A stretch of DNA of 64,000 nt from Streptomyces sp. NRRL WC-3626 (GTDB taxonomy: Bacteria > Actinomycetota > Actinomycetes > Streptomycetales > Streptomycetaceae), in assembly GCF_000718785.1 (NCBI RefSeq), contig NZ_JOCA01000001.1, positions 1-64,000 on the forward strand, in the 5' to 3' direction. This document shows, piece by piece, positions 1 through 9,050 of this stretch. Position numbers and translations under genes: made by a program. Position 1 is the first letter of the stretch; each line of letters begins with the position of its first letter. The notes under the pieces were generated by a model. It saw nothing but the letters and a program-made list of their open reading frames with translations, did not search any database and was not told the DNA's origin.

Positions 1-105
1 TGCCGTCGCGCCCACCCGTGCCGCCCCAGCGGCACGACTGCCCGCGGAGGGCGGAGGGGGCGGGTGGGGGTGAGGGGGGTCGGGGGGCGCAACTAGGGTC
101 GGGGT

Positions 106-453
106 ATGGAGATTCTGGGTGCCACACTGCGTGTCTGCGTTGGCGACATCGAGGCCGCCATCCCCTTCTATGAGCGGCTGGCGGGCGGTACGGCCCTCCG
201 GTTCGAGCGGGGTGGTGTCCACGTCGCCGCGGTGGGCTGCTTCCTGCTGATGAGCGGCCCCGCGGCCGAGCTGGACGTGCTGCGCAAGGTCGCCGCGACC
301 ATCGCGGTGAACGACGTCGAGGAGACCGGGCGGGTGCTCGCCGAGATGGGCGCCGACATTCTCGCGGGTCCGCTGCCGACGCCGGTGGGCCGCAACCTCA
401 TCGCCCGGCACCCCGACGGGGCGGTCTACGAGTACGCGGACCGCCACGCCTGA
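106..453 (+). CDS. VOC (glyoxalase/bleomycin-resistance fold) protein
   Basis: A 115-residue single-module protein of the vicinal oxygen chelate superfamily. The opening GATLRVCVGDIEAAIPFYERL is the usual first beta strand and helix, and the end (ARHPDGAVYEYADRHA) is the usual last strand with its glutamate metal ligand in YEY. One module of about 115 residues is normal for VOC proteins that dimerise to form the metal site. No substrate can be assigned. It is monocistronic and convergent with the DUF5107 gene, with 9 bp between the stop codons. Confidence 0.85.
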   Translation: MEILGATLRVCVGDIEAAIPFYERLAGGTALRFERGGVHVAAVGCFLLMSGPAAELDVLRKVAATIAVNDVEETGRVLAEMGADILAGPLPTPVGRNLIARHPDGAVYEYADRHA

Positions 454-462
454 CCGCCGGGT

Positions 463-2418
463 TCACGGCGTGGGCCGCATCCGGAAGTCGTAGTGCTCCG
501 GCAGCGGTTCGCCGGTGACGCCCGCCCACTGCAGGCCGATCACCTCGTCCCCCTCCCGCAGGTCGGCGACCTCGAAGCCCGCGTCGAACACGGCACGGGC
601 CCGCTCGACCCGCCCCTCGGCGAGCAGCAGCCCGGCCTCGACCAGCCGGAACCTGCCGCGGGCCCGGGTCGCGGGGTCCAGCCGCTGCCACACGGAGCGC
701 GCGTCCGCGATGCGGCCGACGGCGAGCAGTGCCTCGATCGCCTCCCGTCCGAGCGCGGCGGTGACGGCGGTCCACGGGATGTCGCCGCCGCGCACCCGGC
801 AGAGGTCGTCGAAGGCGTCCGTGTAACGCTCGGCGGCCCGCTCGAGGTGGCGGTCCTCCTGGTCGGCGACCGCGAGGCAGCGCAGCGCCGGCCAGGCCGC
901 GGGGGCGTGCCGCAGCCCGCGCTCCCAGCTGCGTACGGCCTGCGCCCGGTCGCCGGCGTGCCACTGGGCGACGCCGAGGTGGTACTCGGTGAGGGGCGTG
1001 GCGGGCGCGGTCTCCAGCATGTCGCGCCAGTGCCGGGCGACAAGCGTCCCGCCGGGCGGGAGGCCGCCGGGCGGCTCGGGGAAGGAGCCGGCGCGCAGCA
1101 GGTGCAGCCACGGCCGCTGCTCCTCGTCGACGGTGTTCTCGTCGAAGGGTGTGCCGGGCAGTTTCCAGCCGGCCCGCAGCACCTCCAGGGCGCCCCAGCC
1201 GGAACCGGTGGCGAGCCGTTCACCGGGTTCGGTGTCGGCGTACGGCTGCCAGGCCGCGTACGCCGCGTCGACCTCGGCGCGCGGCAGGACCGCCTCGAGC
1301 CGGTTCTCCGCCTCGGTCAGTACGCCGTTCCACTCCCCCTCGGGCCGCGACTCGAACGGCCCGTACGCCTCCAGCCAGGACACCTCGCTTTCCGCGTCCA
1401 GCCGGACGTGTTCCAGCTGGGTGCGGGCGAGGCCCGCCTGGATCTCGCAGTAGCCGCCGGTGCCGGGCTCGGTGAGCCACTGCTGCCAGCTGCGGCCGCC
1501 GGGCCCGCCGCCCCATACGAACAGCTTCCGGCCGCGCAGCACGTCGGTGGAGGTCTGCACGAGGCCGTGGCCGTCGGCGTCCAGTGCGGCGATCCAGCGT
1601 CTGCGGTGTCCGGGGACGTCGTAGAAGTAGTCGGCGGCGTACGTGCTGTTCGGCGGGTAGGTGCGGTCGACGCCGTCGTACTCCGGGACGGGCACCCTGC
1701 GCAGCCGCCGCTCGTAGCCGAAGTGGTAGGCGTCCTCGGCGGGGGCGAGGACCCGGCACTCCTCGGGGACGGCGATGTTGGACCACCAGTAGGTCGGCAC
1801 CGGCTTCTCGTGCGGGTTGCGGACGCGGACGCCGACGTACAGGAAGTCGGAGCCGTCCGGCAGCCACAGGTCGACCTGGAAGGGCAGGTCGCGCAGCCGC
1901 TCCCACTCCCACAGGCGCAGCATCTCCCCGCCGTCGGGGGCGGGCACGCGGGCGGCGTGGACGGGTGAGCAGGACAGGGTGGTGTGGCCGGTGGCGCCGA
2001 TGTTCCATTCGACGCCGCCGGAGAACCAGGCGCCGTTGAGGGCGAAGTTGGCGGGCTGGAACACCGGGTTGCGGTAGAGGAGTTCACGGCCGGTGGGTGT
2101 GTGGACGAGGGAGGAGATCCGGCCGCCGAGGGCGGGCAGCACGGTGGCGCGCAGCCGGTCGTTCTCGATGACGAGGGCGTCGAGGGCGCGGGGTTCGCGG
2201 CGGCGGTCGTAGCCGTCGCGCACGCGGACGGGCAGGAGACCGTGCAGGGGCTCGTAGCCGATCTGCCGGGCCATGTCGCGCGGCAGATCCCGCTTGTCGC
2301 GGTCCTCGATGCGGTGTGTCTCGTCGAGTGGCCGCAGGGGCGGCAGCGGGTTGTCGGGGCCCAGGAGTGCGGCGGGCAGCGTCAGTACCTCACGTCGGAT
2401 CGTCGTCACGATCTCCAT
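463..2418 (-). CDS. DUF5107 domain protein with C-terminal TPR-like region
   Basis: A 651-residue protein. The N-terminal half (about residues 40-330) has the aromatic, glycine-rich beta pattern of DUF5107 (for example FSGGVEWNIGATGHT and TYWWSNIAVPEE), a fold related to carbohydrate-binding or aldose-epimerase-like beta sandwiches. The C-terminal half holds degenerate helical TPR-like repeats (HLGVAQWHAGDRAQAVRSWE, LLLAEGRVERARAVFDAGF). This pairing is typical of actinobacterial DUF5107 proteins, whose exact reaction is unknown. The start at 2418 (MEIVTTIRRE) is chosen because the residues upstream are low-complexity Ser/Pro/Arg. It ends 9 bp from the convergent VOC gene. Confidence 0.82.
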   Translation of the reverse strand: MEIVTTIRREVLTLPAALLGPDNPLPPLRPLDETHRIEDRDKRDLPRDMARQIGYEPLHGLLPVRVRDGYDRRREPRALDALVIENDRLRATVLPALGGRISSLVHTPTGRELLYRNPVFQPANFALNGAWFSGGVEWNIGATGHTTLSCSPVHAARVPAPDGGEMLRLWEWERLRDLPFQVDLWLPDGSDFLYVGVRVRNPHEKPVPTYWWSNIAVPEECRVLAPAEDAYHFGYERRLRRVPVPEYDGVDRTYPPNSTYAADYFYDVPGHRRRWIAALDADGHGLVQTSTDVLRGRKLFVWGGGPGGRSWQQWLTEPGTGGYCEIQAGLARTQLEHVRLDAESEVSWLEAYGPFESRPEGEWNGVLTEAENRLEAVLPRAEVDAAYAAWQPYADTEPGERLATGSGWGALEVLRAGWKLPGTPFDENTVDEEQRPWLHLLRAGSFPEPPGGLPPGGTLVARHWRDMLETAPATPLTEYHLGVAQWHAGDRAQAVRSWERGLRHAPAAWPALRCLAVADQEDRHLERAAERYTDAFDDLCRVRGGDIPWTAVTAALGREAIEALLAVGRIADARSVWQRLDPATRARGRFRLVEAGLLLAEGRVERARAVFDAGFEVADLREGDEVIGLQWAGVTGEPLPEHYDFRMRPTP

Positions 2419-2458
2419 GGAAGCCTCCGCGTGCCCGCCTGAACAGGGGCGCCGCGCG

Positions 2459-3367
2459 TCAGGTTTCCGCGAAGGCGGAGACCACCGTGTCGGCGAGGAG
2501 CGCGCCCGCCGTCCCGTCCGGGTCGAGGTCGGGGTCGTAGATGGTGACGGTGAGGCCGACACAGTACGGGGAGGTGAGCAACGGGCGTAGCAGGGCGAGG
2601 AGTTCGGCGGGCTGCAATCCGTCGGGGTCGGGGCTGTCGACGGCGGGCATGACGGCCGGGTCGAGGACATCGGCGTCCAGATGCACCCAGAAGCCGTCGA
2701 GTCCGGGCGCGGCGTAGGACCGGGCGGCGGCGCGGGCGAGTTCGCCGGCGTCCCCCGCGCGCAGGTCTCCCACGGTGACGACGGGGATCTTCAGCGCGGC
2801 GAGCTCGGCGCGGTCCTCCTCGAAGTAGTCGCGGATGCCGAAGAACCGCACGTCCTCGTCGCGCAGATAGGGCCCCAGCCCCTCCAGGTCGGTGAGGTCC
2901 TTCTGCCCGCGCCCGGTGGCCAGCGCGACCTCCTCGCCGCCTGCCGCGCCGACCCCGTCGGCGCTGCCGGGGTGCCGGAAGTCCGGGGAGGCGTCCAGGG
3001 CGACCAGCCCATACCGTCCGACGCGGCGCAGCGCGAGCGTGGCACCGAGCTGGACGGAACAGTCACCGCCGAGGACGACGGTCAGATCACCGGCGCGCAC
3101 GTGGTGCTCCACGCGGTCGGCGAGTTCGACGGTGTAGGAGGCGAGAGCGGCCGCGTTGAAGACGCCGTCGCCCTCCTGCCAGTCGCCCCGGTCGTAGCGC
3201 GGCGGCACGACCACCCCGCCCTCCTCGGCGTGCAGTCGTTGGACGATCCGCTGCTCACGCAGCGCGCCGGCCAGTTTGTAGCAGCCGGGCACGGTGCCGG
3301 GGGCGGGCGGGCGCAGGCCCAGGTTGGAGGGGGCGTCCACCACGACGATGTTGCGCATGCGGATCAT
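2459..3367 (-). CDS. Arginase/agmatinase-fold protein with altered metal ligands
   Basis: A 302-residue member of the ureohydrolase (arginase) fold. The three family motifs are recognisable but two are changed. Motif 1 reads VLGGDCSVQLG (family GGDHS), motif 2 reads LDASPDFRHP (family DAHxD), and motif 3 HLDADVLDP is intact. The two histidines that bind manganese in arginase are therefore Cys and Ser. GGDC occurs in some bacterial homologues, but loss of the motif 2 histidine is less usual, so the activity or metal site may differ. The start is ATG at 3367, with a second in-frame ATG at 3358. It lies 40 bp upstream of the DUF5107 gene and may be cotranscribed with it. Confidence 0.82.
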   Translation of the reverse strand: MIRMRNIVVVDAPSNLGLRPPAPGTVPGCYKLAGALREQRIVQRLHAEEGGVVVPPRYDRGDWQEGDGVFNAAALASYTVELADRVEHHVRAGDLTVVLGGDCSVQLGATLALRRVGRYGLVALDASPDFRHPGSADGVGAAGGEEVALATGRGQKDLTDLEGLGPYLRDEDVRFFGIRDYFEEDRAELAALKIPVVTVGDLRAGDAGELARAAARSYAAPGLDGFWVHLDADVLDPAVMPAVDSPDPDGLQPAELLALLRPLLTSPYCVGLTVTIYDPDLDPDGTAGALLADTVVSAFAET

Positions 3368-3390
3368 CCTCGCTCAAGGGGGTCCGGTCC

Positions 3391-3945
3391 TCAACGGCCC
3401 GTGTCCCTGTCACTGGTCCTCGCCCAGCGCTGGTGGTCGCGCCAGGCGCCGTCGATGAAGAGCATCTTCGGGGAGAAGCCCTCCAGACGGAATCCGCAGG
3501 CGCGGGCGAGGGCGATGGAGGCGGCGTTGCCGGGCTGCACGTTGATCTCCAGCCGGTGCAGCCGCATCGGTCCGAAGGCGTACCGCACCACGAGGTCCAG
3601 GCCCTCGCGCATCAGCCCGCGCCCGGCGGCGTGGGCGAAGGCGCCGTAGCCGAGCGCCCCGCACAGGAAGCCGCCCTCGACGATGTTGTTGATGTTGATG
3701 AATCCGGCGAGGGCCCCGTCCGCGTCCTTCTCGCAGACCAGGAACCCGGCCTTCGTACGGTCCTCGATCAGCCGCCCGGCGTACGCGGAGTACGCGGCCT
3801 GGCTGTCCGGCGGGAACAGCCAGGGGTGGTGCAGGTCCTTGCTCTCCCGGGCGCGGGCGGTGAACTCGGCGCCGTCCGCGTGGGTGAAGTGACGCAGGCC
3901 CACGCGGGGGCCTTCGGCCAGGTAGCGGGAAGCGGTGTGCGGCAC
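3391..3945 (-). CDS. GNAT N-acetyltransferase, RimJ/RimL-like
   Basis: A 184-residue GCN5-related acetyltransferase of the RimJ/RimL type. Visible family features are an N-terminal VGLRHFTHADGAEF strand, a central AGFININNIVEGGFLCGALGYGAFAHAAGRGLMREGL segment that includes the acetyl-CoA loop, and the C-terminal LEINVQPGNAASIALARACGF typical of RimJ proteins. The start is GTG at 3945, preceded by an AGGG-containing site. The likely role is acetyl-CoA-dependent N-terminal or small-molecule acetylation; the substrate is not deducible. It sits 22 bp downstream of the LD-carboxypeptidase gene and may be the last gene of that operon. Confidence 0.85.
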   Translation of the reverse strand: MPHTASRYLAEGPRVGLRHFTHADGAEFTARARESKDLHHPWLFPPDSQAAYSAYAGRLIEDRTKAGFLVCEKDADGALAGFININNIVEGGFLCGALGYGAFAHAAGRGLMREGLDLVVRYAFGPMRLHRLEINVQPGNAASIALARACGFRLEGFSPKMLFIDGAWRDHQRWARTSDRDTGR

Positions 3946-3967
3946 CCTGCCACCCTACGACGGACGG

Positions 3968-4900
3968 TCAGCGCAGCGCCGGTTCGTCCAGCGTCAGCGT
4001 GCCCGCTCCGGCGTCGAGTTCGGCCGGGACGCCGAACGGAACGGTCAGCGCGTCGTCGCAGTGGCCGAACCCGAACTGCTCGGCCACCGGCACTCCGAGA
4101 CCGCCGAGCCGGTCGGCGAGCAGCGCCCGCACCCCGTCGTACGGCCCGCACTCCGCCCACGAACCGAGCAGCAGCCCGGACACCCCCTCCAGCCACCCGG
4201 CCCGCAGCAGCTGGGTGAGGTAGCGGTCGAGCCGGTACGTCTCCTCCCCCACGTCCTCCAGGCAGAGCAGTCCGCCGCGCGCGGCGGGCCTGGCGTACGG
4301 GGTGCCAAGGTCGCCGGCGAGCAGGGCGAGGCAGCCGCCGAGGGTGACCCCGCGTGCCCGGCCGGGGACGAGCGCGGTGCCGTCGGAGTGGAGGGTGCGG
4401 ACCGTCTCGGGGGCGAAGAGGGTCGCCTTGAGATGCCGCTGCGCCCGTTCGCTCTTGATGAAGTCGACGCCCGCGGCCATCGGTCCGTGCAGGGTGACCA
4501 GGCCGAGCCGGACGGCGAACGCCTCGTGCAGCGCGGTGATGTCGCTGAACCCGACGAGGACCTTGGGTCCGGCGGCCCGCATGGCGTCCCAGTCGAGCAG
4601 GTCGGCCATGCGCTGGACGCCGTAGCCGCCGCGGGCGCAGATCACCGCGTCGACGGCGGGATCGCACCAGGCGGACTGGAGGTCGGCGGCCCGGTCGGCG
4701 TCGGTGCCCGCGAGGTAGCCGAACTCACTGTGCCGGTCCAGGACATGCGGGGCGACGAACGGGTCGAGGTCCCAGCCGCGCAGCACGTCGAGCCCGGCCT
4801 GGAGCCGCTCCTCGGGCACCGGACCGCTGGGGGCGACCACGGCCACCCGGGCGCCGGGGGCGAGCCGGGCCGGCCGGCGCAGTGCTTCCACCGGGGTCAT
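3968..4900 (-). CDS. ldcA: LD-carboxypeptidase (peptidase family S66)
   Basis: A 310-residue muramoyltetrapeptide LD-carboxypeptidase-type serine peptidase. It shows the S66 order: VAVVAPSGPVPEERL near residue 20, ICARGGYGVQRMADLLDW near 88, the nucleophile in GFSDITALHEAF (Ser119), and late LEDVGEE and GFGHCDDALTVPFG segments carrying the Glu and His of the Ser-Glu-His triad. Known family members release D-Ala from the murein tetrapeptide in the cytoplasm during cell-wall recycling. The ATG at 4900 overlaps the stop of the S9 peptidase gene (ATGA), so it is translationally coupled as the last peptidase of the 3968-8996 operon. Confidence 0.93.
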   Translation of the reverse strand: MTPVEALRRPARLAPGARVAVVAPSGPVPEERLQAGLDVLRGWDLDPFVAPHVLDRHSEFGYLAGTDADRAADLQSAWCDPAVDAVICARGGYGVQRMADLLDWDAMRAAGPKVLVGFSDITALHEAFAVRLGLVTLHGPMAAGVDFIKSERAQRHLKATLFAPETVRTLHSDGTALVPGRARGVTLGGCLALLAGDLGTPYARPAARGGLLCLEDVGEETYRLDRYLTQLLRAGWLEGVSGLLLGSWAECGPYDGVRALLADRLGGLGVPVAEQFGFGHCDDALTVPFGVPAELDAGAGTLTLDEPALR

Positions 4901-6861
4901 GCTTCGAGCTCCAGGGTCGGTACGCCGGGCGGTTTCATGCCGAACACCTGGGCGTACAGGGACAGTTCCGCCTCCAGGGCGCGCACCATGGTCTCCGCCC
5001 GCCGGAAGCCGTGTCCCTCGCCCTCGAAGGTGAGGTAGGCGTGCGGGATGCCCCGGCCGGCCAGCCGGGCGAGGAACCGCTCGCACTGGGCGGGCGGGCA
5101 GATCACGTCGTCCAGTCCCTGGAGCATCAGGAAGGGGACGGAGAGCCGGTCGGCGTGCTCGACGGGCGAGCGCCGCGTGTACCGCTCGGGAACCTCGGCG
5201 CGCGGCCCGATCAGGCTTTCCAGGTAGTGGGACTCGAAGTCGTGGGTGTCCCCCGTGCCCCAGCCGGCCAGGTCGAGCACCGGATAGCTGATGGTGCCGC
5301 AGGCGTAGACGTCGGTGCCGGTGAGCGAGGCGGCGGTGGTCCAGCCGCCGGCGCTGCCGCCGCGGACGGCGAGCCGGTCACGGTCGGCGGTGCCCTCGTC
5401 GGCGAGGGCGAGCGCGACGGCGGCGCAGTCCTCGACGTCGACCACGCCCCACTGCCCGCGCAGCCGGTTGCGGTACTCCCGCCCGTATCCGGTGGAGCCG
5501 CCGTAGTTGACCTCGGCGACGCCGATGCCTCGCGAGGTGAAGTAGGCGATCTCCAGGTCGAGCACCAGCGGCACCCGGCCGGTGGGGCCGCCGTGCGCCC
5601 AGATGACGTACGGGGGCAGCTCGCCCGCGGGGCCGGTGTGTCCGGGGTGGTGCGGCGGGTAGAGCTGGGCGTGGATCTCCCGGCCGTCCGGTCCCGTGAA
5701 GGTGCGGATCTGCGGCTCGGGGTAGTACGCGGGGTCCACGGCGTCCTGGTGGCGGGCGCCGATCACCCGGGCGCGGCCGGTGCGGGTGTCCAGCTCCACC
5801 ACCTCGTGACCGCTGCGCGGCCCGGCCCCGACGGAGACGACCCGTTCCCCGAGGGCCGCCACGGAGGGGGCGAACTCGGTCCAGGGGCCGACGGCGTCGA
5901 CGACCTCGCCGGTCTCGGGGTCGAGGATGCCGAGCACGGGGGCGCCCCGGCCGTGCAGGACCGCCACCAGCCCGCCGTCGAGCGGGGCGAACCAGTTGTG
6001 GCCCAGCTTCCACAGCGGTCCGCCGAACTCCTCCTCGCGCGGGCAGAGCGGCTCCCCGTCCCGGTAGAGGTTCCACCAGCCGGTGCGGTCGCTCGTGTAC
6101 AGCAGCCGGCCGTCGTGGGTCCAGTCGGCCTGGGCGATCGACTCCTCGGGCCCGCCCGCCACCGTGCGGGCGTCGCGCAGGGTGCCGTCGGCGGCGACGT
6201 CGGCGACGAGCAGCTCGGTGCCGTCCCACGGCATGCGCGGATGGTCCCAGCCGATCCAGCAGGCGCGCCGCCCGTCCGGTGACAGGCGCGGCCCGGTGAC
6301 GAACCGGTGCCGCCCGTCGCTCAGTTCCCGTACGGCGTCCCGGTCCCCCGCCGCGGAGCCGTCCAGCGGTACGGCGGCCAGGACCCGGCGCACATCGCTG
6401 GGGCCGTCGCCGGTGAACTCCTCGAGGACGCACCACACCTCGCCGCGCTCCGGCAGCAGGACCGGATCGGCCCAGCGCAGCCCCTCCCCGACCGGGGACA
6501 CGGGCGTGAGCGGACGGGGCTCGCCGCCGGGCCCGTACCGGTAGAGGCGCTGGTCGGCGAAGTTCGCGAACACCACCAACGGGGCGCCGTCCCGCACGGT
6601 GCCCGCCCAGGGACGGCCGCCGTACTCGATGACGCGGGTCCGCACGTTCCACGGCGCCGGCAGGACCGGCTCCTCGGTGCCGTCGGCGTGTCGCCGTACG
6701 AGGGTGCGCCGGCCGGCCTCGGTGGGCCGGGGTTCGGTCCACCACACCTCGTCCCCGACGAAGCCCGTGTACTCGGGGCTGCCGTCATGGGCCGCGGCCG
6801 TCGCCGCGTCGATGGGCGAGGGCCACTCGCCGTACGCCAGGGTCGTCACTGTCTCCCTCAT
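4897..6861 (-). CDS. S9 family prolyl-oligopeptidase-type peptidase
   Basis: A 654-residue protein with an N-terminal beta-propeller (about residues 20-400, repeated WTHDGRLLYTSDRTGWWNLY-type blades) and a C-terminal alpha/beta hydrolase domain. The nucleophile elbow is GGSAGGWTT, the acid is in LQGLDDVICPPAQ and the histidine in GEGHGFR. S9 acyl-aminoacyl and dipeptidyl peptidases cut short peptides; no signal peptide is seen, so it is probably cytoplasmic. I chose ATG 6861 (MRETVTTLAYGEW), 4 bp after the M20 gene, over a longer 668-residue form that would overlap that gene. It is coupled to ldcA downstream. Confidence 0.92.
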   Translation of the reverse strand: MRETVTTLAYGEWPSPIDAATAAAHDGSPEYTGFVGDEVWWTEPRPTEAGRRTLVRRHADGTEEPVLPAPWNVRTRVIEYGGRPWAGTVRDGAPLVVFANFADQRLYRYGPGGEPRPLTPVSPVGEGLRWADPVLLPERGEVWCVLEEFTGDGPSDVRRVLAAVPLDGSAAGDRDAVRELSDGRHRFVTGPRLSPDGRRACWIGWDHPRMPWDGTELLVADVAADGTLRDARTVAGGPEESIAQADWTHDGRLLYTSDRTGWWNLYRDGEPLCPREEEFGGPLWKLGHNWFAPLDGGLVAVLHGRGAPVLGILDPETGEVVDAVGPWTEFAPSVAALGERVVSVGAGPRSGHEVVELDTRTGRARVIGARHQDAVDPAYYPEPQIRTFTGPDGREIHAQLYPPHHPGHTGPAGELPPYVIWAHGGPTGRVPLVLDLEIAYFTSRGIGVAEVNYGGSTGYGREYRNRLRGQWGVVDVEDCAAVALALADEGTADRDRLAVRGGSAGGWTTAASLTGTDVYACGTISYPVLDLAGWGTGDTHDFESHYLESLIGPRAEVPERYTRRSPVEHADRLSVPFLMLQGLDDVICPPAQCERFLARLAGRGIPHAYLTFEGEGHGFRRAETMVRALEAELSLYAQVFGMKPPGVPTLELEA

Positions 6862-6865
6862 CCGC

Positions 6866-8170
6866 TCAGGCCGTCCGCATGAACCGGTCGAGGACGCGGA
6901 CACCGAACCGGAGCGCCTCCACCGGCACCCGTTCGTCGACCCCGTGGAACAGGGCCTGGTAGTCGAAGCCCTCCGGCAGCTTCAGCGGCGCGAACCCGTA
7001 GCCGGTGATGCCGAGCCGGGAGAACTGCTTGGCGTCCGTGCCGCCGGACATGCAGTACGGCACCACATGTCCCTCGGGCGCGAACTCCTCGATGGCGGCC
7101 CGCATCCGGGCGAACGTGGGCGTGTCCACCGGCGCCTGGAGCGCCACCTCGTGGTGCGCGAACTCCCAGTCGACGTCCGGCCCGGTGAGCCGGTCCATGG
7201 TCGCCCGGAACTCGTCCTCGGCCCCCGACAGATAGCGGCCGTCGACATGCGCCACGGCCTCCCCAGGGATCACGTTGACCTTGTAGCCGGCGTCGAGCAT
7301 CGTCGGGTTGGCGCTGTTGCGGACGGTGGCCTCGACGAGCTTGCCGGCCGTGCCGAGCTTCTCCAGCAGCGCGTCCACGTCGGACAGGTCCGTCCGGATG
7401 CCGTACACGGCGGCGAGTTCGGTGAGCGCGGCCCGCACGGTCGGGGTGAGCCGCAGCGGCCACTCGTGCTCGCCGATGCGGGTGATGGCGGCGGCGAGCC
7501 GCGTCACCGCGTTCTCCCGGTTGACCTTGGAGCCGTGTCCGGCCCGGCCGCGCGCGGTGAGCTTCATCCAGGCCGTGCCGCGCTCGCCGGCCGCGACGGG
7601 GTAGATCTGCCGGCCGCCGCCGTCGTGGAAGGTGAACGCGCCGGACTCGCTGATGCCCTCGGTGCAGCCCTCGAAGAGGTGCGCGTGCCGGTCGGCGAGG
7701 AATCCGGAGCCGTCCTCGGCGCTGGCCTCCTCGTCCGCGGTGAACGCGATCACCACGTCGCGCCGGGGCCGTATGCCCTCGCGCGCCCAGGACCGCACCA
7801 CGGCGAGGATCATCGCGTCCATGTTCTTCATGTCGACGGCGCCACGCCCCCAGACCACGCCGTCGCGGACCTCCCCGGAGAACGGGTGCACGCTCCAGTC
7901 GGCGGCCTCGGCCGGGACGACGTCCAGATGCCCGTGGACGAGCAGCGCGTCGGCGGACGGGTCACTGCCCTCCAGCCGGGCGACGACGTTGGTGCGGCCC
8001 GGGGTGCGCTCCAGCAGCACCGGCTCGAGACCGGCCTCGGCGAGCCGCGCGGCCGCGTACTCGGCGGCGGGACGCTCCTGGCAGTCGCCGCCGCCCTTGT
8101 TGGTCGTGTCGATCCGGATCAGGTCGGACGTGAACGTCACGACCTCGTCCAGGGCCCGCTCGTCAGCCAT
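6866..8170 (-). CDS. M20 family metallohydrolase (di/tripeptidase-like)
   Basis: A 434-residue M20 peptidase. Zinc-site motifs are visible: LLVHGHLDVVPAE (His, Asp), VWGRGAVDMKN (bridging Asp) and FTADEEASAEDGS (catalytic Glu pair). The dimerisation domain follows (GRAGHGSKVNRENAV), and the last metal histidine is in QALFHGVDERVP. Family members include dipeptidases, tripeptidases and deacylases; in this operon a dipeptidase role fits. ATG 8170 overlaps the stop of the upstream M55 gene by 8 bp, indicating coupling. The extra upstream open frame is low-complexity antisense to M55 and was discarded. Confidence 0.93.
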   Translation of the reverse strand: MADERALDEVVTFTSDLIRIDTTNKGGGDCQERPAAEYAAARLAEAGLEPVLLERTPGRTNVVARLEGSDPSADALLVHGHLDVVPAEAADWSVHPFSGEVRDGVVWGRGAVDMKNMDAMILAVVRSWAREGIRPRRDVVIAFTADEEASAEDGSGFLADRHAHLFEGCTEGISESGAFTFHDGGGRQIYPVAAGERGTAWMKLTARGRAGHGSKVNRENAVTRLAAAITRIGEHEWPLRLTPTVRAALTELAAVYGIRTDLSDVDALLEKLGTAGKLVEATVRNSANPTMLDAGYKVNVIPGEAVAHVDGRYLSGAEDEFRATMDRLTGPDVDWEFAHHEVALQAPVDTPTFARMRAAIEEFAPEGHVVPYCMSGGTDAKQFSRLGITGYGFAPLKLPEGFDYQALFHGVDERVPVEALRFGVRVLDRFMRTA

Positions 8171-8996
8171 ACTGCTCCTCCACCGCGGCCGAGGCGATCG
8201 TGGTGACCGCCTTGAAGGTGCGGATCCCGTCGTACATGGTCCCGCTGGTGTACGCCACCTTCCGCTCGCCGGTGCGGGTGACGCCCGGCACGACGGTGGC
8301 GGCCATCGCCAGATGCTCGGCGTCGAACTCCACCGCGACGGTGAAGGGCCCGCCGTCGACCGGCTCCCCGCGCACCGCGAGCGCGGCGGCGTCCTTGGCC
8401 GCGGCGCGGATGTCGGCGGCCGTCCGGGCGGGGGTGCGGCACACCGCCGCGTACCGGGACACATGGTCCTTGACGGCGACCTTCAGCGCCTCGGGCGCAT
8501 AGCCGAGCGCGTCCTCGCAGGCCACGTCGTCGCCGGTGACGAGGACGACCGGCACCCCGTACTCGGCGACCACATGCGCGTTGAGCAGGCCCTCGCTGGC
8601 CCGTACGTCGTTGATCCAGACGCCGGTGATGGAGTTGGCGAGGAAGGTGTGGGCGAGGACACCCTCCATGCCGGCGCCCGCGTGGTAGCCGATGAAGGCG
8701 ATGCCGTCCACGTCGCCGTGCTGCACGCCCTCGACCATGGACAGCGACTTGTGCCGCCCGGTGAGCATCTGGGCCCGCTCGTCCAGCTGCTCGAGGAGCA
8801 GGTTGCGCATCGTCCAGTGGGCTTCGTTGATCAGCACCTCGTCGGCGCCGCCGTCGAAGAAGCCCTGGACGGCGGCGTTGACGTCGGAGGTGAACATGGA
8901 CCGGCACCGCTCCCACTGGGGAGTCCCCGGCAGCACGTCGGCCGGCCAGGTGACACCGGTGGCGCCCTCCATGTCGGCGCTGATGAGGATCTTCAT
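8163..8996 (-). CDS. dppA: M55 family D-aminopeptidase (DppA-like)
   Basis: A 277-residue member of peptidase family M55, whose type enzyme is the zinc D-aminopeptidase DppA of Bacillus subtilis. Zinc ligands align position for position: Asp8 and Glu10 in ISADMEG, His60 in NEAHW, His105 in GYHAGAGMEG, and Glu135 in RASEG, with His116 in the place of the known nucleophile histidine. It should release N-terminal D-residues from peptides such as murein-derived D-Ala dipeptides. It is the first gene of the leftward peptide operon (M55, M20, S9, LdcA). ATG 8996 is used; a DasR-like operator lies 55-70 bp upstream. Confidence 0.92.
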   Translation of the reverse strand: MKILISADMEGATGVTWPADVLPGTPQWERCRSMFTSDVNAAVQGFFDGGADEVLINEAHWTMRNLLLEQLDERAQMLTGRHKSLSMVEGVQHGDVDGIAFIGYHAGAGMEGVLAHTFLANSITGVWINDVRASEGLLNAHVVAEYGVPVVLVTGDDVACEDALGYAPEALKVAVKDHVSRYAAVCRTPARTAADIRAAAKDAAALAVRGEPVDGGPFTVAVEFDAEHLAMAATVVPGVTRTGERKVAYTSGTMYDGIRTFKAVTTIASAAVEEQYG

Positions 8997-9050
8997 ACGG
9001 GACACGCTACGTGGTTCCGGCGAATCCCGGCCAGCCTGTGGATAACTCCC

